Source: Aphrocallistes beatrix (taxonomy: Eukaryota > Porifera > Hexactinellida > Sceptrulophora > Aphrocallistidae). From it: a stretch of 64,000 nucleotides of DNA. Below the pieces are notes generated by a model. The model was not told the origin of the DNA and did no database searches. It saw only the letters and a list, made by a program, of their open reading frames with translations. Shown piece after piece: positions 35,066 to 45,860 of this stretch; position 1 is the stretch's first letter; each line of letters starts with the position of its first letter. The DNA is taken from assembly GCA_963281255.1 (NCBI GenBank), contig OY725495.1:2480001-2544000 (forward strand), read 5' to 3'. The translations under genes and the position numbers were made by a program.

Positions 35066-35289
35066 ATAATCCATAATACTTTTGATTATTATTTGTAGCC
35101 TACTGATCGACTTACTACTTACGACTTGTAGCCTACTGATCGACTACTAAACGCCAAAAATGACTTAATAAAAATTATACATGTTCTCATTTATGATTTG
35201 ACATTTGCTAGTCTGTCGATAAAAATGAATCTAATGAACGGAGTAAAACAAATCTTACACTGAAAGCCTTCATAATCCATCGTTACATC

Positions 35290-35515
35290 TTATACGAACA
35301 AATGCGCTTCGCTTGCTTGCTGCGCGGCTGGCAAGGACTTTTTGTCTGCTAGATGATTCCTTTGTACGCCTAGGTTCACATTGATTAATTATGAGATAGA
35401 TACTAACATCTCTAAATATGTCTTTCCAATCACCAAATTTTCAAATTTTAATGCATAATGATGACGTCACAACAGAGTGATGAGTCATCTTTTTTTAAAT
35501 TTGAGATATATTAAT
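35290..35515 (-). mobile_element. Helitron 3' fragment, inverted
   Basis: Starts with a slightly decayed hairpin (ATGCGCTTCGCTTGC) and contains the CATTGATTAATTATGAG and TGATGACGTCA blocks, ending mid-body. Confidence 0.75.
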
Positions 35516-36868
35516 ATAATCTCTATGGGCTCTATATATTTGTGACTGAACCTCTATATGTGAGACAAATATAGGCAATATTTATTCGTTTCCATGAAAA
35601 TTAACCTCTCTCAGTGGAGAATTTGGGAACTTGGGGACAAAAAATCTATTTTCCCATTGAAAATAACCTCTTTAATTGAGGAGAAAGTGGTGAAAGAGCA
35701 GTATTCTGGGCACAATTTAGATTTCGCTATAAGGTTAGATCTTAACTTGACCTGACTTGAAACTAGAAAGTAATTTTTAGATAATTCGGGTTGACAAAAT
35801 TTTAATCCAAGAGTCAGAAATGGGCGAAATTGATGTGCTATTGATCTAAAAATGACAAACCATAGCTTACTGTATATAAGGCCTCACAGTATCTTGCGGA
35901 TTCGGGACTAGGGATGCGTTAGAAGATGGTTGAACTAATACATGAGCTGCCTTAAATCATTAACAAGCACAATAGAGCTTAGGAATGTATTACCAGCATA
36001 TATAAATATGGTGTCAAAGTACCCATATCCGTTGTTAAAAGTTAGCTTAGTCACCTTATGGTTGCGCAATATATTTGTGACAAATTTGTTGATTTTCAGG
36101 GGTCGATTAAGGGCATTCTAAGTGTTTTTGTTATTAAAATTTAAATCCATGAAAAATTCTGAATTTTCGTATCAATCTATTCACATCTCAGTTCTATGCG
36201 AAAAATCTTACAATAATAAGTTAGCACTTAGAAGTGCTGTTTCATCGTAACTTGATAACCACTATGGATGCACAACTTCTATCGTAACTTGATTACCATC
36301 ATAACTTGATTATTACATGTACGCACAACTTCTATCGTAACTTGATTACCATAATGAAACTTTATTATTTTCATGGATCCATAATATCTATAGTAACCAG
36401 ATATGATCTCCCTAATTTGCTTGAATTAATAACTAAACTTGCTTGATGCAGTGTAGTATATTTAACTAACAACTATTTTGGCTCGCTCATTCTTTAGCTA
36501 ATCAAAATTCTTCGTATTTATTGCTTCAATTATATAATTTCTCAGTTATATTGAACATTTTCTATTGCACAACCTCAATAATATCCCTAGTAGGGACGGC
36601 AATATATCAGAAAAATCAGGATAATTTTTAATCCTTTAAACAATGTAGTACCAATAATATGTATATTTTTAAATTTTTATAATTTCAAATAAATCTAAAT
36701 AGTGATACTTTTTAATTGTCAATAATAACAAAACATTAAGAGACATATCGACTTTTTATAATATAAAATCCAATGGGATAGGAAAGATGTTAATTCTAAC
36801 AGAAATAAAAGTTTTCGCTAGTGTCCTGGAGTTTGAAACTATCGTATTCTGAGTTTATTAGTCGGATA
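35516..36868. other. No gene; foldback fragment and a short tandem repeat
   Basis: At 35860-36240 a first-arm fragment of the foldback family begins CCATAGCTTACTGTATATAA. At about 36255-36380 a unit of about 56 bp is repeated (ACAACTTCTATCGTAACTTG words). The rest is AT-rich and non-coding. Confidence 0.6.
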
Positions 36869-36869
36869 A

Positions 36870-37496
36870 CTAATGATGTTGATGAGGATTTGAAATATAG
36901 AGACATATATTTTGAGGATCTCTAATAAACTCGATATACCCTGAGTATCTGTTCCAAATGACTCTCATCTGGAGTTTTCTAGCATCGTCCTGCTTTGTCG
37001 CAATGAAGACATCAGAATCTAAAATGCACGCTATCGCCATTACCTCAACATCTGTCACCCAAATACCGTCTTCAGTCATGGCTGATGTTTTTAGATAGGA
37101 AATCGGAGACAAATCCTTATTAAATGTTTTTAGATAACGATTGATGATAGGTTTTCCATCCGTCACCATGTATCTACATGTTTCAGCCCTAAGCTTTGCA
37201 TGATGCTCTTCTGTGCCTGATATAATTTTAGATAGGCATCTAAAAAAGCAGTTACCGTCCATCCTAATTCTGCTAGTTTGCCACGGAATAAATTTTGATA
37301 AAAGAGAACCGGTCAGTGTTGATTGTTGCTCAAAATATTCTTTGAAGGTAACTCCAAGTTGCAAACATTTCATCTTTTGCCATTGTTCTGTAACCGGCTG
37401 ATAGAATGGCCCGGTTTTAGATAGAGGTGGCAACTCGAAGGGGAACTGTTCAGTTATCGAAGAAAATTTCCTGCTAATCAATTCCACTTCTAGCAA
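36870..37496 (-). CDS. OTU-domain cysteine protease (transposon-associated type)
   Basis: An open 208-aa frame. The OTU core starts near residue 77 with RMDGNCFFRCLS, giving the catalytic Asp80 and Cys83. It continues with an ISGTEEHHAKLR helix, a YLKTSAMTEDGIWVTDVEVM tract (residues 134-153) and DVFIATK, and ends in PHQHH, which is at the position of the catalytic histidine. The frame stops right after this histidine, where family members usually continue (HFD.V), so the C-terminus is truncated or the stop is new. OTU proteases cleave ubiquitin chains. Proteins of this particular layout are commonly found repeated in invertebrate genomes and in large transposons, Helitrons among them. A diverged Helitron start lies 60 bp upstream (37560-37740), and a sister fragment is at 14655-14892. 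Whether it is a host gene or element cargo is unresolved; I favour cargo. Confidence 0.75.
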   Translation of the reverse strand: MLEVELISRKFSSITEQFPFELPPLSKTGPFYQPVTEQWQKMKCLQLGVTFKEYFEQQSTLTGSLLSKFIPWQTSRIRMDGNCFFRCLSKIISGTEEHHAKLRAETCRYMVTDGKPIINRYLKTFNKDLSPISYLKTSAMTEDGIWVTDVEVMAIACILDSDVFIATKQDDARKLQMRVIWNRYSGYIEFIRDPQNICLYISNPHQHH

Positions 37497-37559
37497 TTCA
37501 CAAATCTAAAATAAAACAAATTTTTCATCGAAAACAATCAAACACCTTCATCTTATATA

Positions 37560-37740
37560 TTAATATGCTAGGATTTTTTTTTGTCCGAATTGATTGAAGA
37601 ATTGGCAAATCGTAGAGATACGAAAATTGGCATGTAGGTGTAAGATGGTGAATCTAGGATTAAGTTCGAAGATCTAAGCGAAATGTTCACACTTCGCCGA
37701 GATAGGTGACAAAATGTGCTGACCAATCAAATTCGATTAC
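37560..37740 (+). mobile_element. Divergent Helitron 5' region (subfamily 2)
   Basis: Contains TGCTAGGATTTTTTTTTGTC followed by GAATTGATTGAAGAATTGGC and a TGGCATGTAGG block parallel to the main family. It matches 1055-1205 inverted. Confidence 0.5.
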
Positions 37741-37748
37741 TATATATA

Positions 37749-38496
37749 CAGTCAGAGGACAAAAGTATTCGACCACTTCATTTTTATGTATTCGTATCTT
37801 ACGTTGTAATTGGCATAACATCAACAATATTTCCATTAATCAGAATCAACTGGAACCTTGAGTGTTTGCAGTGGAATCCATACTGTATTTTGAAATTTTT
37901 GAGATAATTAGCTCATTAATGAGTTAATGAGCTCATTATCTTTCGCAAAGTGAGTAACAAGAAATCTGCTCGAGATAGAGAGATTTAGACGTTATATTCA
38001 GAATCTACACCCCTTAATTACCCCAGGAATTCATTTTTAGAGTGATTGAACATCTCTACTTCCTAATAATTAGATTTTGTGTCGGCACTGCCACCCGAGC
38101 CACATTTACTAAGTAGTTTCAATGGCACAATGTGACTGAAGTGGCAGAACCGACACAAAAATCTAATTATTAGGAAGTAGAGGTGTTCAATCAATCTAAA
38201 AATGAATTCCTAGGGTAATTAAGGGGTGTAGATTCCGAATATAACGTCTAAATTTCTCTATCTCGAGCAGATTTCTTGTTACTCACTTTGCGAGAGATAA
38301 TGAGTTCATTAACTCATTAATGGGCTAATTATCTCAAAAATTTCAAAATACAGTATGGATTCCACTGCAAACACTCAAGAGTTCATCTTGTTCCAGTTGA
38401 TTCTGATTAATGGAAATATTGTTGATGTTATGCCAATTACAACGTAAAATACGGATACATAATAATGAAGTGGTCGAATACTTTTGTCCTCTGCTG
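37749..38496. mobile_element. Foldback Tc1/mariner-type MITE, 748 bp
   Basis: Almost the whole element is one palindrome. The termini are CAGTCAGAGGACAAAAGTAT and its complement, arms are about 340 bp, and the small loop around 38085-38150 contains a second nested inverted motif (TGTCGGCACTGCCAC / GTGGCAGAACCGACA). It is flanked by TA in TA-rich tracts. Non-coding. Confidence 0.85.
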
Positions 38497-38515
38497 TATA
38501 TATATAGTATATATA

Positions 38516-39273
38516 CAGGGTGGCTCATAAGTTCTGATACAAGCTTCATTAGGTATAAAATTTTTTATACTCAAACAATCTTAGTTATTATAGTCTTTAG
38601 AGATCGTAATTCGAATATTTTCAATGGTTTTAAAAGATTTTACGAGTCTAAGACCTGGAACTGTTTTTGTAGGGTGAATTTTATGGAGAAAAAATGTGTC
38701 CTGGCACGCAGCGAAAATCGAGAACCAAGATCACTGCTTCTGTAAAAAATGTCTTCATAATCGATGTTCTATGACGATTTAGCACCAGATACATTTTATT
38801 CACCATGGATTTATTTCATAAATCCATTGAATTCATTATCAGAAACGAGAGAAGTTATAATTTCACTAGATCAAATTAGGTACATTTAGCAAAATCACCC
38901 AAAATTGTTTTTTTCCACATCACCAAAATCTGATCCAAATGGTCCTGTACTGATATAAACATCCTTTAATTCTACAAATTTAGAGTGTTCGAGGAAAATG
39001 TGAGAGCCAATTTTTCTTAGAATTTGAATATTCTAGAATGATCATTTGGAAAGCAGTCGGCCCTGATTCTCGATTTTCGCTGCATGCTAGGACACATTTT
39101 CCTCATAAAAATCACCATACAAAACATAGTTCCAGGTCTTAGACTCTAAAAATCTTTCAAAATCATTGAAAATATTCGAATACGATCTCTAAAGATCATA
39201 ATAACTAAGAATGTTCGAGTATAATAAATTTTATACCTAATAAAGCTTGGCACAGAACTTATGAGCCACCCTG
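38516..39273. mobile_element. Mariner-type MITE, 758 bp, complete
   Basis: Termini CAGGGTGGCTCATAAGTTCT and its complement, flanked by TA. Long imperfect inverted arms. Fragments of the family are at 1-507 and 627-930. The gypsy LTR starts 10 bp beyond its right end, in a (TA)n tract. Confidence 0.85.
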
Positions 39274-39282
39274 TATATATAT

Positions 39283-39442
39283 TGTTGAGCGAACGCGAGA
39301 GATTATTCGGACGATAATAGTAGACTATGTATCAAAAAATTAGAACTAACAAATAAGTCATAGGATATAAATGTAGTGAGCTAGAACGAACTAAACTCCT
39401 AGTTGAGCTTTACGGCTATGGTTGGTTACTAAACTCATATCA
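39283..39442 (-). repeat. 3' LTR of the gypsy element
   Basis: Plus strand starts TGTTGAGCGAACGCGAGAG and ends CATATCA. Next to it, read on the minus strand, lies the polypurine tract CTGAAAGGAGGGGGTGA (39443-39459), as expected just before a 3' LTR. Confidence 0.9.
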
Positions 39443-39455
39443 TCACCCCCTCCTT

Positions 39456-40991
39456 TCAGTTCTGCCTGGGATGTTCAGCTGCAGCCGAGGAATGGCTCAC
39501 TTTACCTGACGGGACCACTTCACCGTAGAACTTTGTTGCAGTGCGTACTCGTCTAGGGTACCGGAAAGATTCCGAGGTGTGCTTTTCGCCTTCACCTCTT
39601 GTACTAGTATCTAATGACAAATCGTCCACGCTTTCCCGATACGAATCACCTTGAAGATAGCTTCTTGTTTTCCCCTTCCCATTCGGCGACGAGGGTAGAA
39701 GATCTTTCTGCGTCGGGGCTCCCTGGTTCCCTCTGTAGCCTTCCGGGGTATTGAGTTCCACCGCTTCTTTACCCGTAGATTCCAGAAGGGGGATTGTCAG
39801 TCTGCTCTTTTCATAAGGTTTACACCTATTGAGGTGGACCCATTTATCCTTCTCAGGCATACTAATCTTGACATCTTCCACACTTCTCTTCAGAACAGTG
39901 TATGGTCCCGTGAACTTTTGGTCTAGACATCCTCTGATTTCCTTCCTCTAAAGTACAGTGTCTCCCGCCCTCACTCCTGACTCATTATTTCCTCGGTCGT
40001 ACTGAGCTTTCGAGGCCCTTGCACTCTTGTCTTGATTATCCCGCGCCATCTCCCATTGCTTACATATATTGGTTAAGTTCCAGTAAAACTCTTCCTGAGT
40101 AGTCCCTGGCTTCGGGAAGGTAGGTATCGGAATATCTGTAGGTGCCCGTGGTCTCCGTCCAAAAGTGAGCATATGTTGTGGACATTACTTGATGCGTTGG
40201 TGACGCTGTTAAGAAGAAAACTGATTTCTGATTTCTTCGGCCATGATCCGTGTTCCATCTTCCCTTTCGAGGAGTAGGCAGCGTATCGTTTGCTTTACAG
40301 TTCCGATACTTCGTTCTGCCATCCCATCCGCCTGAGAGTGGTAAGCCGTGGCGTGGCGTTTTTCAACTCCCAACGTTTCACACATGTTGCGTACTTCCCG
40401 ACCGTCCACATTGTGGCCTTGATCGATCAGTAATATCTTAGGTACACCATGGCCTCTGTAGATCCATGAACGTTTGAATTCCTCTACAATGGTGTCCGCC
40501 GTTTGATTGTGGAGCGGCGCCAGTTCGATGTAATGGGAGAATAAATCTACCATGACCAGTAGGTACCGATATTCACCGTCTCCCCATGTGAGTGTCGCCA
40601 CATCCATCGCTACTTGCGCTACCTGCCATTTCGGCTTTGCCTTCTGGCATATTACACACCTATTGCAAAATATTTTGACATCTCTAGTCATCCTTGATCA
40701 AAAATAGTTTCTCTTCATCATTTGTATAGTTCTTGCTTGGCCAAAGTGAGATCCTTCGTGCGTTTGCTCAAACGCTTCTTTTCTCAGGGTGGTCGGTATC
40801 ACAATCCGGGTGTCGAAATATAGAGTACCTTCCTTCAGTCCTAGGTGGTTCCCGACGTACTTTAGTTGACCTCGCTCAACCCTTCCTTTAACAGAGAGTT
40901 GTTGCTTTGCGTCTCGAATGACCTGGTCTTTCTCCTGCTCCTGAGCTATCCTAGCTGTCCAGTTCTGCATGGAACTAGCGTCTCTTCTCAA
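39456..40991 (-). pseudogene. Gypsy integrase and C-terminal tail
   Basis: From 40991 the frame gives the zinc-binding H..H region (EQTHEGSHFG) continuing into CNRCVICQKAKPK near 40660. The catalytic core follows with D in VMVDLFSHY, D in LLIDQGHNVDG and E in DGMAERSIGTVK. Thus all three catalytic residues are visible. A frameshift near 40210 leads to a tail with LTFGRRPRAPTD and AQYDRGNN (39948-40172). After another break comes the terminal 141-aa segment (39456-39881), which begins in the typical GPYTVLKRSVEDVKI-like context. Stops between 40691 and 40698 and at 39948 inactivate it. Its 3' end overlaps the polypurine tract. Confidence 0.88.
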
Positions 40992-41009
40992 AGGCTCCCT
41001 CTCCCCGCT

Positions 41010-41396
41010 TTACTCGAAAATCTTGTCTTCAAAACGCCTTTCCTCAATGACTGCTGGATCCACTGTCAGGCCTGATGCCCGACTCAGATAGTCCGGAAGA
41101 ATATTGGAGCTTCCAGGTCGGAAGGAGATCGAGTAAGGGATCTCCTCGAGCTCCATCAACCAACGGGAATAGGTACGGCGAGGATCTTTTTGGTTTCGCA
41201 GCCATTGCAATGGACAATGATCTGTAATCAAGTGAACCTGGGGCGCGGTCCTTAAGTACAGTTCAAACTTACGTGAGGCTGCGACCAACGCCCATGCCTC
41301 CAATTGCCCCGCAGAGTAATTCTCTTGCGACCCGCTAAGTGCTGTAGAAAAGTAACTAATAGTTGTTTGGTCTTTCTGAGAGAGAACTGCTGCCAC
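41010..41396 (-). pseudogene. Gypsy RNase H domain
   Basis: 128-aa open stretch with the RNase H-like features of Ty3 elements: SYFSTALSGSQENYSAGQLE (catalytic E region), LYLRTAPQVHLITDHCPLQW (catalytic D), and the C-terminal SNILPDYLSR with its aspartate. It follows RT after a frameshift near 41400 and precedes the integrase linker. Confidence 0.88.
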
Positions 41397-41460
41397 CCCT
41401 CACTCCAAACCCACCGTACCCCTTTCCTGGTTAATGCATACAATGGCTGGGCTATCTGTG

Positions 41461-42440
41461 CTATTTAGGGATATACGCGCGATAAAAGTTGACGCTCCCC
41501 AAGAAACCTTGTAACTGTTTCACAGACGTCGGTCGAGGGAACTGTGCAAGTGCCTCCGCTGAGGACTGTAATGGTTGCCTTCCCTCTCTCGATATGGAGT
41601 GACCTAAGAAGTCGACTTGGAAATACCCGAAGTGACACCTTTCCAGGCGTAGCTGTATTCTAGCCTCTTTTAATCTTCTTAACACGGCCTCAATATGTTC
41701 CATGTGTCTTTCGAATGAACTTGAAAATATTAAGCAATCGTCTCGAATGACTCAACGAAGTCTAAATTGGCCAAGGTCCTATCCATAAGGCGTTGATAGG
41801 TTGCCTGGCTGTTACACAGGCCAAACGGCATAACAAGCATTTCATACTGGCCCCGAGGCGTGTAAAATGCCGTTTTTGTCAATATCGGATTCGTGTACAA
41901 GGCACACCAGTACTGGCCACATCTAGCGTAGTGAAGAATCGGGCGCCACTCAACTTGTCTAGTATGTTCTGATGGTTCGGGAGGCTGTCGCATCTTTTTT
42001 CGTTAAATCATTTAGACGACGATAATCTATCGCGAATCTCAGTGACCCGTCACGTTTCTTCACCAACACAACGTTGCTCCCCCAGGGCGATTTTGAAGGT
42101 CTACACACACCGCTCTCCATCATCTCGCTTACTTACTTCTCTATTTCTCGTTCCCAATTTGGTGGGTATCTTCGTGGCCGCGAACGAACTGGAGGGCAAT
42201 CCCCGGTATCAATATAATGTTCAACCATGTTCGTTTGTTGTGGGTGTCGGGGGTTAGCGGCAAATCGATCAGAGTACCTGTGCCATAACGCTATTAAGCT
42301 ATCCCTTTTCGGTTGACTAAACCTCGTATCCACATCAATAGTATCTGGGATTGCCTCTATTGGTGCTAAAGTCTCGCTTCTCAAAGCAGTCTCCGCCCTA
42401 AATATGGGGTCTCCGCCGATCATCATGGCATTGATAAGAA
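41461..42440 (-). pseudogene. Gypsy reverse transcriptase
   Basis: The N-terminal part (42133-42426) holds the pre-RT segment with HYIDTGDCPPVRSRPRR. The middle (41730-41993) carries TKTAFYTPRGQYEMLVMPF, the fingers/palm region. A frameshift falls at the catalytic Y.DD box near 41740, where DD remains but the preceding residues read through as IR. The C-terminal part (41461-41703) has ARIQLRLERCHFG, VDFLGHSIS and a FLGSVNFYRAYIP tract. Frame changes near 42130, 42000, 41740 and 41460 show it is not functional. Confidence 0.88.
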
Positions 42441-42485
42441 CGCAAGATGTGCCTAGTCCGATTCGATTCTGGCCGAAATCAAAGG

Positions 42486-43299
42486 TTACTCGTCCAAACT
42501 TATTAGAAATTCCCGGCCAAGCAGTAGAGTTTGTTCCTCGCTGTCCAAGACTTTCACTCTTGTCATCACAGGGATCTCTCCTGCAATTTCTATTTCAACG
42601 TCGACGTAGCCCTCTATGTCTACAGGTGCCTTGTTGCAAGTCCTTTGTGCGCAGCTTCTCCATCCGTGCCCTTCCTGTCTGCAAATGTAGCACCTAAAAT
42701 CTCTAGCTCGTTTCCCGTCACGTGGATATCCTCCGCGCTTTGTCCCAGAGTAACTTGCTGCATTGATTCCTTCGGGTTTACGTCCTTCTAAATCGTTTCC
42801 CTCCACTGCAGATGCTTTCGATAAGCTATGGGGAATTATTACAGTCGCCGCTTCATCGGTACTCATTGTTTCATTCACCTGGCTAACCCTTTGGAGTTCG
42901 CTCCCTCTCCATCCACCATCGGTAGGCATACCCTTTTCAATTAGGAGGGTTCTTATCTTAACCATGAACGCTCTACCATCCTCGTCGGAGATATCCGGGT
43001 CGGAACCCTTTGATTCGAGCCAAGTGCTCGCCGCTAACTCTATCTTCTCTGGTAATTGAGACACCATATTGTTACACGCCTGTTTCGTTGTGTACCTCGA
43101 ATCCTTTGCTGTCTTCTACACACGCGTGAAGAAATCGTCTACTTGCTCTCCGCAATTCCAGTGCATGTCATAGTATTGCTATTTTTCCTTCCTCCGTAAC
43201 CGCGTATGCACTAACATCGGCAGTGAAGAGAGGTTCGTACTCCTCAATTGTCTGTTTTTCTCCCAGAGTTGGAATCGTGATCGAGAGAGGGGTCGCCAT
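42486..43299 (-). pseudogene. Gypsy gag with zinc knuckle and protease start
   Basis: The first ATG is at 43299 (MATPLSITIPTLGEK), 27 bp inside the 5' LTR boundary. An early stop lies near 43170, and the frame reopens from 43067. The 193-aa part has a CCHC zinc knuckle (CYICRQEGHGWRSC, about residues 126-139), typical of nucleocapsid. It then has a protease-like segment that ends QTLLLGREFLISLDE. The protease active-site D(T/S)G is not visible in this frame and may lie in the broken portion. Confidence 0.8.
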
Positions 43300-43325
43300 G
43301 GGGATCTTGGACTATTTGTTAGTTA

Positions 43326-43405
43326 TGTTGAGCGAACGCGAGAGCTTATTCGGACAAGATAATAGTAGACTATGTATCAATGAATTAGAACTAACAAATA
43401 AGTCA
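43326..43405 (-). repeat. 5' LTR, outer-left piece (split)
   Basis: Plus strand from TGTTGAGCGAACGCGAGAG to AATAAGTCA, matching the first half of the 3' LTR. The second piece is 46110-46186 (AGGATATAAATGTAGTGAG to CACATCA). The homologous uninterrupted sequence in the 3' LTR is AATAAGTCA|TAGGATATAAATG. Confidence 0.9.
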
Positions 43406-43465
43406 TCCTTACTATTAAAACTCGATTATTGTTTGTTTGTGTGTTTGTGTATATATATATATATA

Positions 43466-43908
43466 CAAGCGCGCTTCGCGCTTGCTTGCGCTGCGCGGCT
43501 GGCGAACACTTCGCGTCCGTCGGAGGCTCCCTTCGGTCGCCTGGAGTCACATTGGTTAATAATAAGGGAGATACATCTCTAAATATGTCTATTCTACTGT
43601 GCTAATCGATATCACTCGAAAAATCACCAAATTTGTGAATTTAAAAATTTTTGATGCGTAATGATGACGTCATAACAAAGTGATGAGTCATCATTTTTTT
43701 ATGATAGTCGCATCATATGTGAGACATGTTAGTATACAGATTCTATTAAAATTTCAGCCTTCTATCTCCTATAATGGCTGAGTTATGCCCGAATAACTGT
43801 GTTGCTTAACTTTTAAAAATGTGACAATGACGTCATAATTCCATGATGAGTCGACATTTTGCTCTGAGCTCAGAACTTACTGGAGCCATAGCCAAAATAC
43901 TCCCACTA
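43466..43908 (-). mobile_element. Inverted Helitron piece in the (TA)n tract
   Basis: Starts CAAGCGCGCTTCGCGCTTGC directly after (TA)n and runs through the body to ATACTCCCAC, without its own 5' end. The 300 bp that follow (43909-44209) show no match. Confidence 0.85.
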
Positions 43909-44253
43909 TGGTCATAGTAAAATTATTAATATTATTTTCTCGAAGATGAATAAAAGAACGCTAGCATTATTTTACAGGACATCGCTTTACCAAATTTGAA
44001 TATTTGCATAAATTTAAGATTTACGTATTGTGAAGAACTAAATATATAAAATGCTATAGACCAAATGGATCGTAAAACAGTTTCAACATCCTTTTTATAT
44101 TAAGCATCTCTTGCTTCTTCTAGCAATTTAAACCCCAATTCTTGTAATTATTATCTGCAATTGAAACTTAGAATCCTTATGCTACTTTGTGGTAATATCG
44201 CTCCATTTATCCTTACTATTAAAACTCGATGATTGTATATATATATATATATA

Positions 44254-44718
44254 CAAGCGCGCTTCGCGCTTGCTTGCGATGCGCGGCTGACGGACACTTT
44301 GTGTCCGTCGGAGGATCCCTTCGGTCGCCTGGAGTCACATTGGTTAATTATAAGGAAAAATAACATCTCTAAATATGTATGTTCTACTGTGCTAATCGAT
44401 ATCACTCGAAAAATCACAAAATTTGTCAATTTTACAATTTTTGATGCGTAATGATGATGTCATAACAAAGTGATGAGTCATCATTTTTTGATGAAAGTCG
44501 CATCATATGTGAGGTATGTTAGTATACAGATTCTATTAAAATTTCAGCCTTCTATCTCCTATAATGGCTGAGTTATGCCCGAATAACTGTGTTGCTTAAC
44601 TTTTAAAATGTGACAATGACATCATAATTCCATGATGAGTCGACATTTTGCTCTGAACTCAGAACTTACTGGAGCCATAGCCAAAAGACTCCCACATGCC
44701 AAAAATCAGCCTTCTGAC
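44254..44718 (-). mobile_element. Second inverted Helitron piece in a (TA)n tract
   Basis: A Helitron 5' end (44210, TCCTTACTATTAAAACTCG after A) with its TA tract is followed at 44254 by CAAGCGCGCTTCGCGCTTGC. It is the same arrangement as 43406/43466 and is nearly the same in sequence, which suggests duplication. Confidence 0.85.
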
Positions 44719-44756
44719 AAGCTAGTTAAGGTAATTCAACTAATTTTCAGCGAATA

Positions 44757-45734
44757 ATGCAGAAACAACGTAGAGAAGATGTGGCTAAACTCATTGAAAC
44801 TTCAAAATTTCCAATGAAGGACATTGCTTCTATGTGCGGTGTCACCCTGAAGACGGCCTATAATGTTAAGCAACGAATTTCAGCGGGCGAAAGCATTGAG
44901 TACAGGGGTGGAGCTGGGCCTAAAAGGTGTCTCAACAAAGGAGACAGGATCTCACTCTCTCTAAATATTAAACACAATCCCCGAATATCTTTGCGGACGA
45001 TGCAGAGTAGTCTAAAGGTTTCACAGGGAGTTGATGTGTCGTATTCAAGGGTGAGGAGATGCATCAAAGAGATTTCCTATTCCAAGAAAACTGCCATCAA
45101 AGGACCAAATATTACTCCTTCCCATGAAGCATTGAGAGTTTTATGGGCTAAGAAACATAAGTTCATCAATTGGAACAAGGTCTTCTTTACGGATGAGTGT
45201 TCCATTTGGCTTTGTGGCGGAAAAGTACAGATGTGGACCAAGGGTACTCAAAAGCCCGTCATCAACATTCCGAGACATTTACCCAAGATCCATATTTGGG
45301 GAGGGATATCTACTCGAGGAACTACTCCTGTGCATATTTTTAGAGATAATTTCAATTCTATCGCATATTGTAATGTGATAAATGAATGTTTGACAGAGAC
45401 AGCAGACCTACTCTATCCAGACGGTTGGAAACTCCAGGAGGATAATTCAAGTATCCATAAATCCAAGCTCTCTGTCTCATACAAAGAGGAACGCGCCATT
45501 AGATGCATAGATTGGCCATCCTGCAGCCCTGATTTGAGTCCTATAGATAATTTATGGGCTGTTCTGAAGAAAAGGGTTCTAAACAGGGCTCCTAAGACGA
45601 TCGAAGATGTAAAAAACTATGTCGATATAGAGTGGGAAACCTTTGATCCAGAATTCATTAGCAACTTCACAAAATCTATGCGTAAGCGGTGCGACCTTGT
45701 GATTGCTACTCAAGGCAAAAAGATTAACTATTAA
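44757..45734 (+). CDS. Tc1-like transposase, intact 325 aa, DD34D triad
   Basis: A full-length frame with no stops. Residues 1-110 hold the bipartite helix-turn-helix region (FPMKDIASMCGVTLKTAYNV and a second motif around residues 70-105). The catalytic core has D146 (VFFTDECSIW), D229 (WKLQEDNSS) and a third acidic residue at 264 in SPDLSPIDNLW. The usual third residue of Tc1 is glutamate (PIENLW, DD34E); here it is aspartate at the same spacing of 34. The length is normal for Tc1 (about 340 aa). At 45860 the element ends with ATGAAACAGACTG followed by TA, a Tc1-type terminus. The left terminus seems lost, because an inverted Helitron piece ends at 44718. Without a left end the gene could act only in trans. 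The transposase would bind its own terminal repeats in the nucleus and cut at TA. Confidence 0.92.
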   Translation: MQKQRREDVAKLIETSKFPMKDIASMCGVTLKTAYNVKQRISAGESIEYRGGAGPKRCLNKGDRISLSLNIKHNPRISLRTMQSSLKVSQGVDVSYSRVRRCIKEISYSKKTAIKGPNITPSHEALRVLWAKKHKFINWNKVFFTDECSIWLCGGKVQMWTKGTQKPVINIPRHLPKIHIWGGISTRGTTPVHIFRDNFNSIAYCNVINECLTETADLLYPDGWKLQEDNSSIHKSKLSVSYKEERAIRCIDWPSCSPDLSPIDNLWAVLKKRVLNRAPKTIEDVKNYVDIEWETFDPEFISNFTKSMRKRCDLVIATQGKKINY

Positions 45735-45860
45735 ACCATGTCCTATTTAATTGTTACTAAGGGGCCATAGAACCAAAATAAAACTTGAATGAGTGTATAT
45801 CAACTTGAGTTATCAAATTGCATTGGGTATAATAATTGTAAATAATTATGAAACAGACTG

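Noticed and set aside
36255-36380. CRISPR-like direct repeats
   Set aside because: Only about two units with no distinct spacers, in a eukaryotic setting: a short tandem repeat.
42404-43059. Plus-strand frames in the gypsy region
   Set aside because: Shadows of gag/pol, which are on the minus strand.
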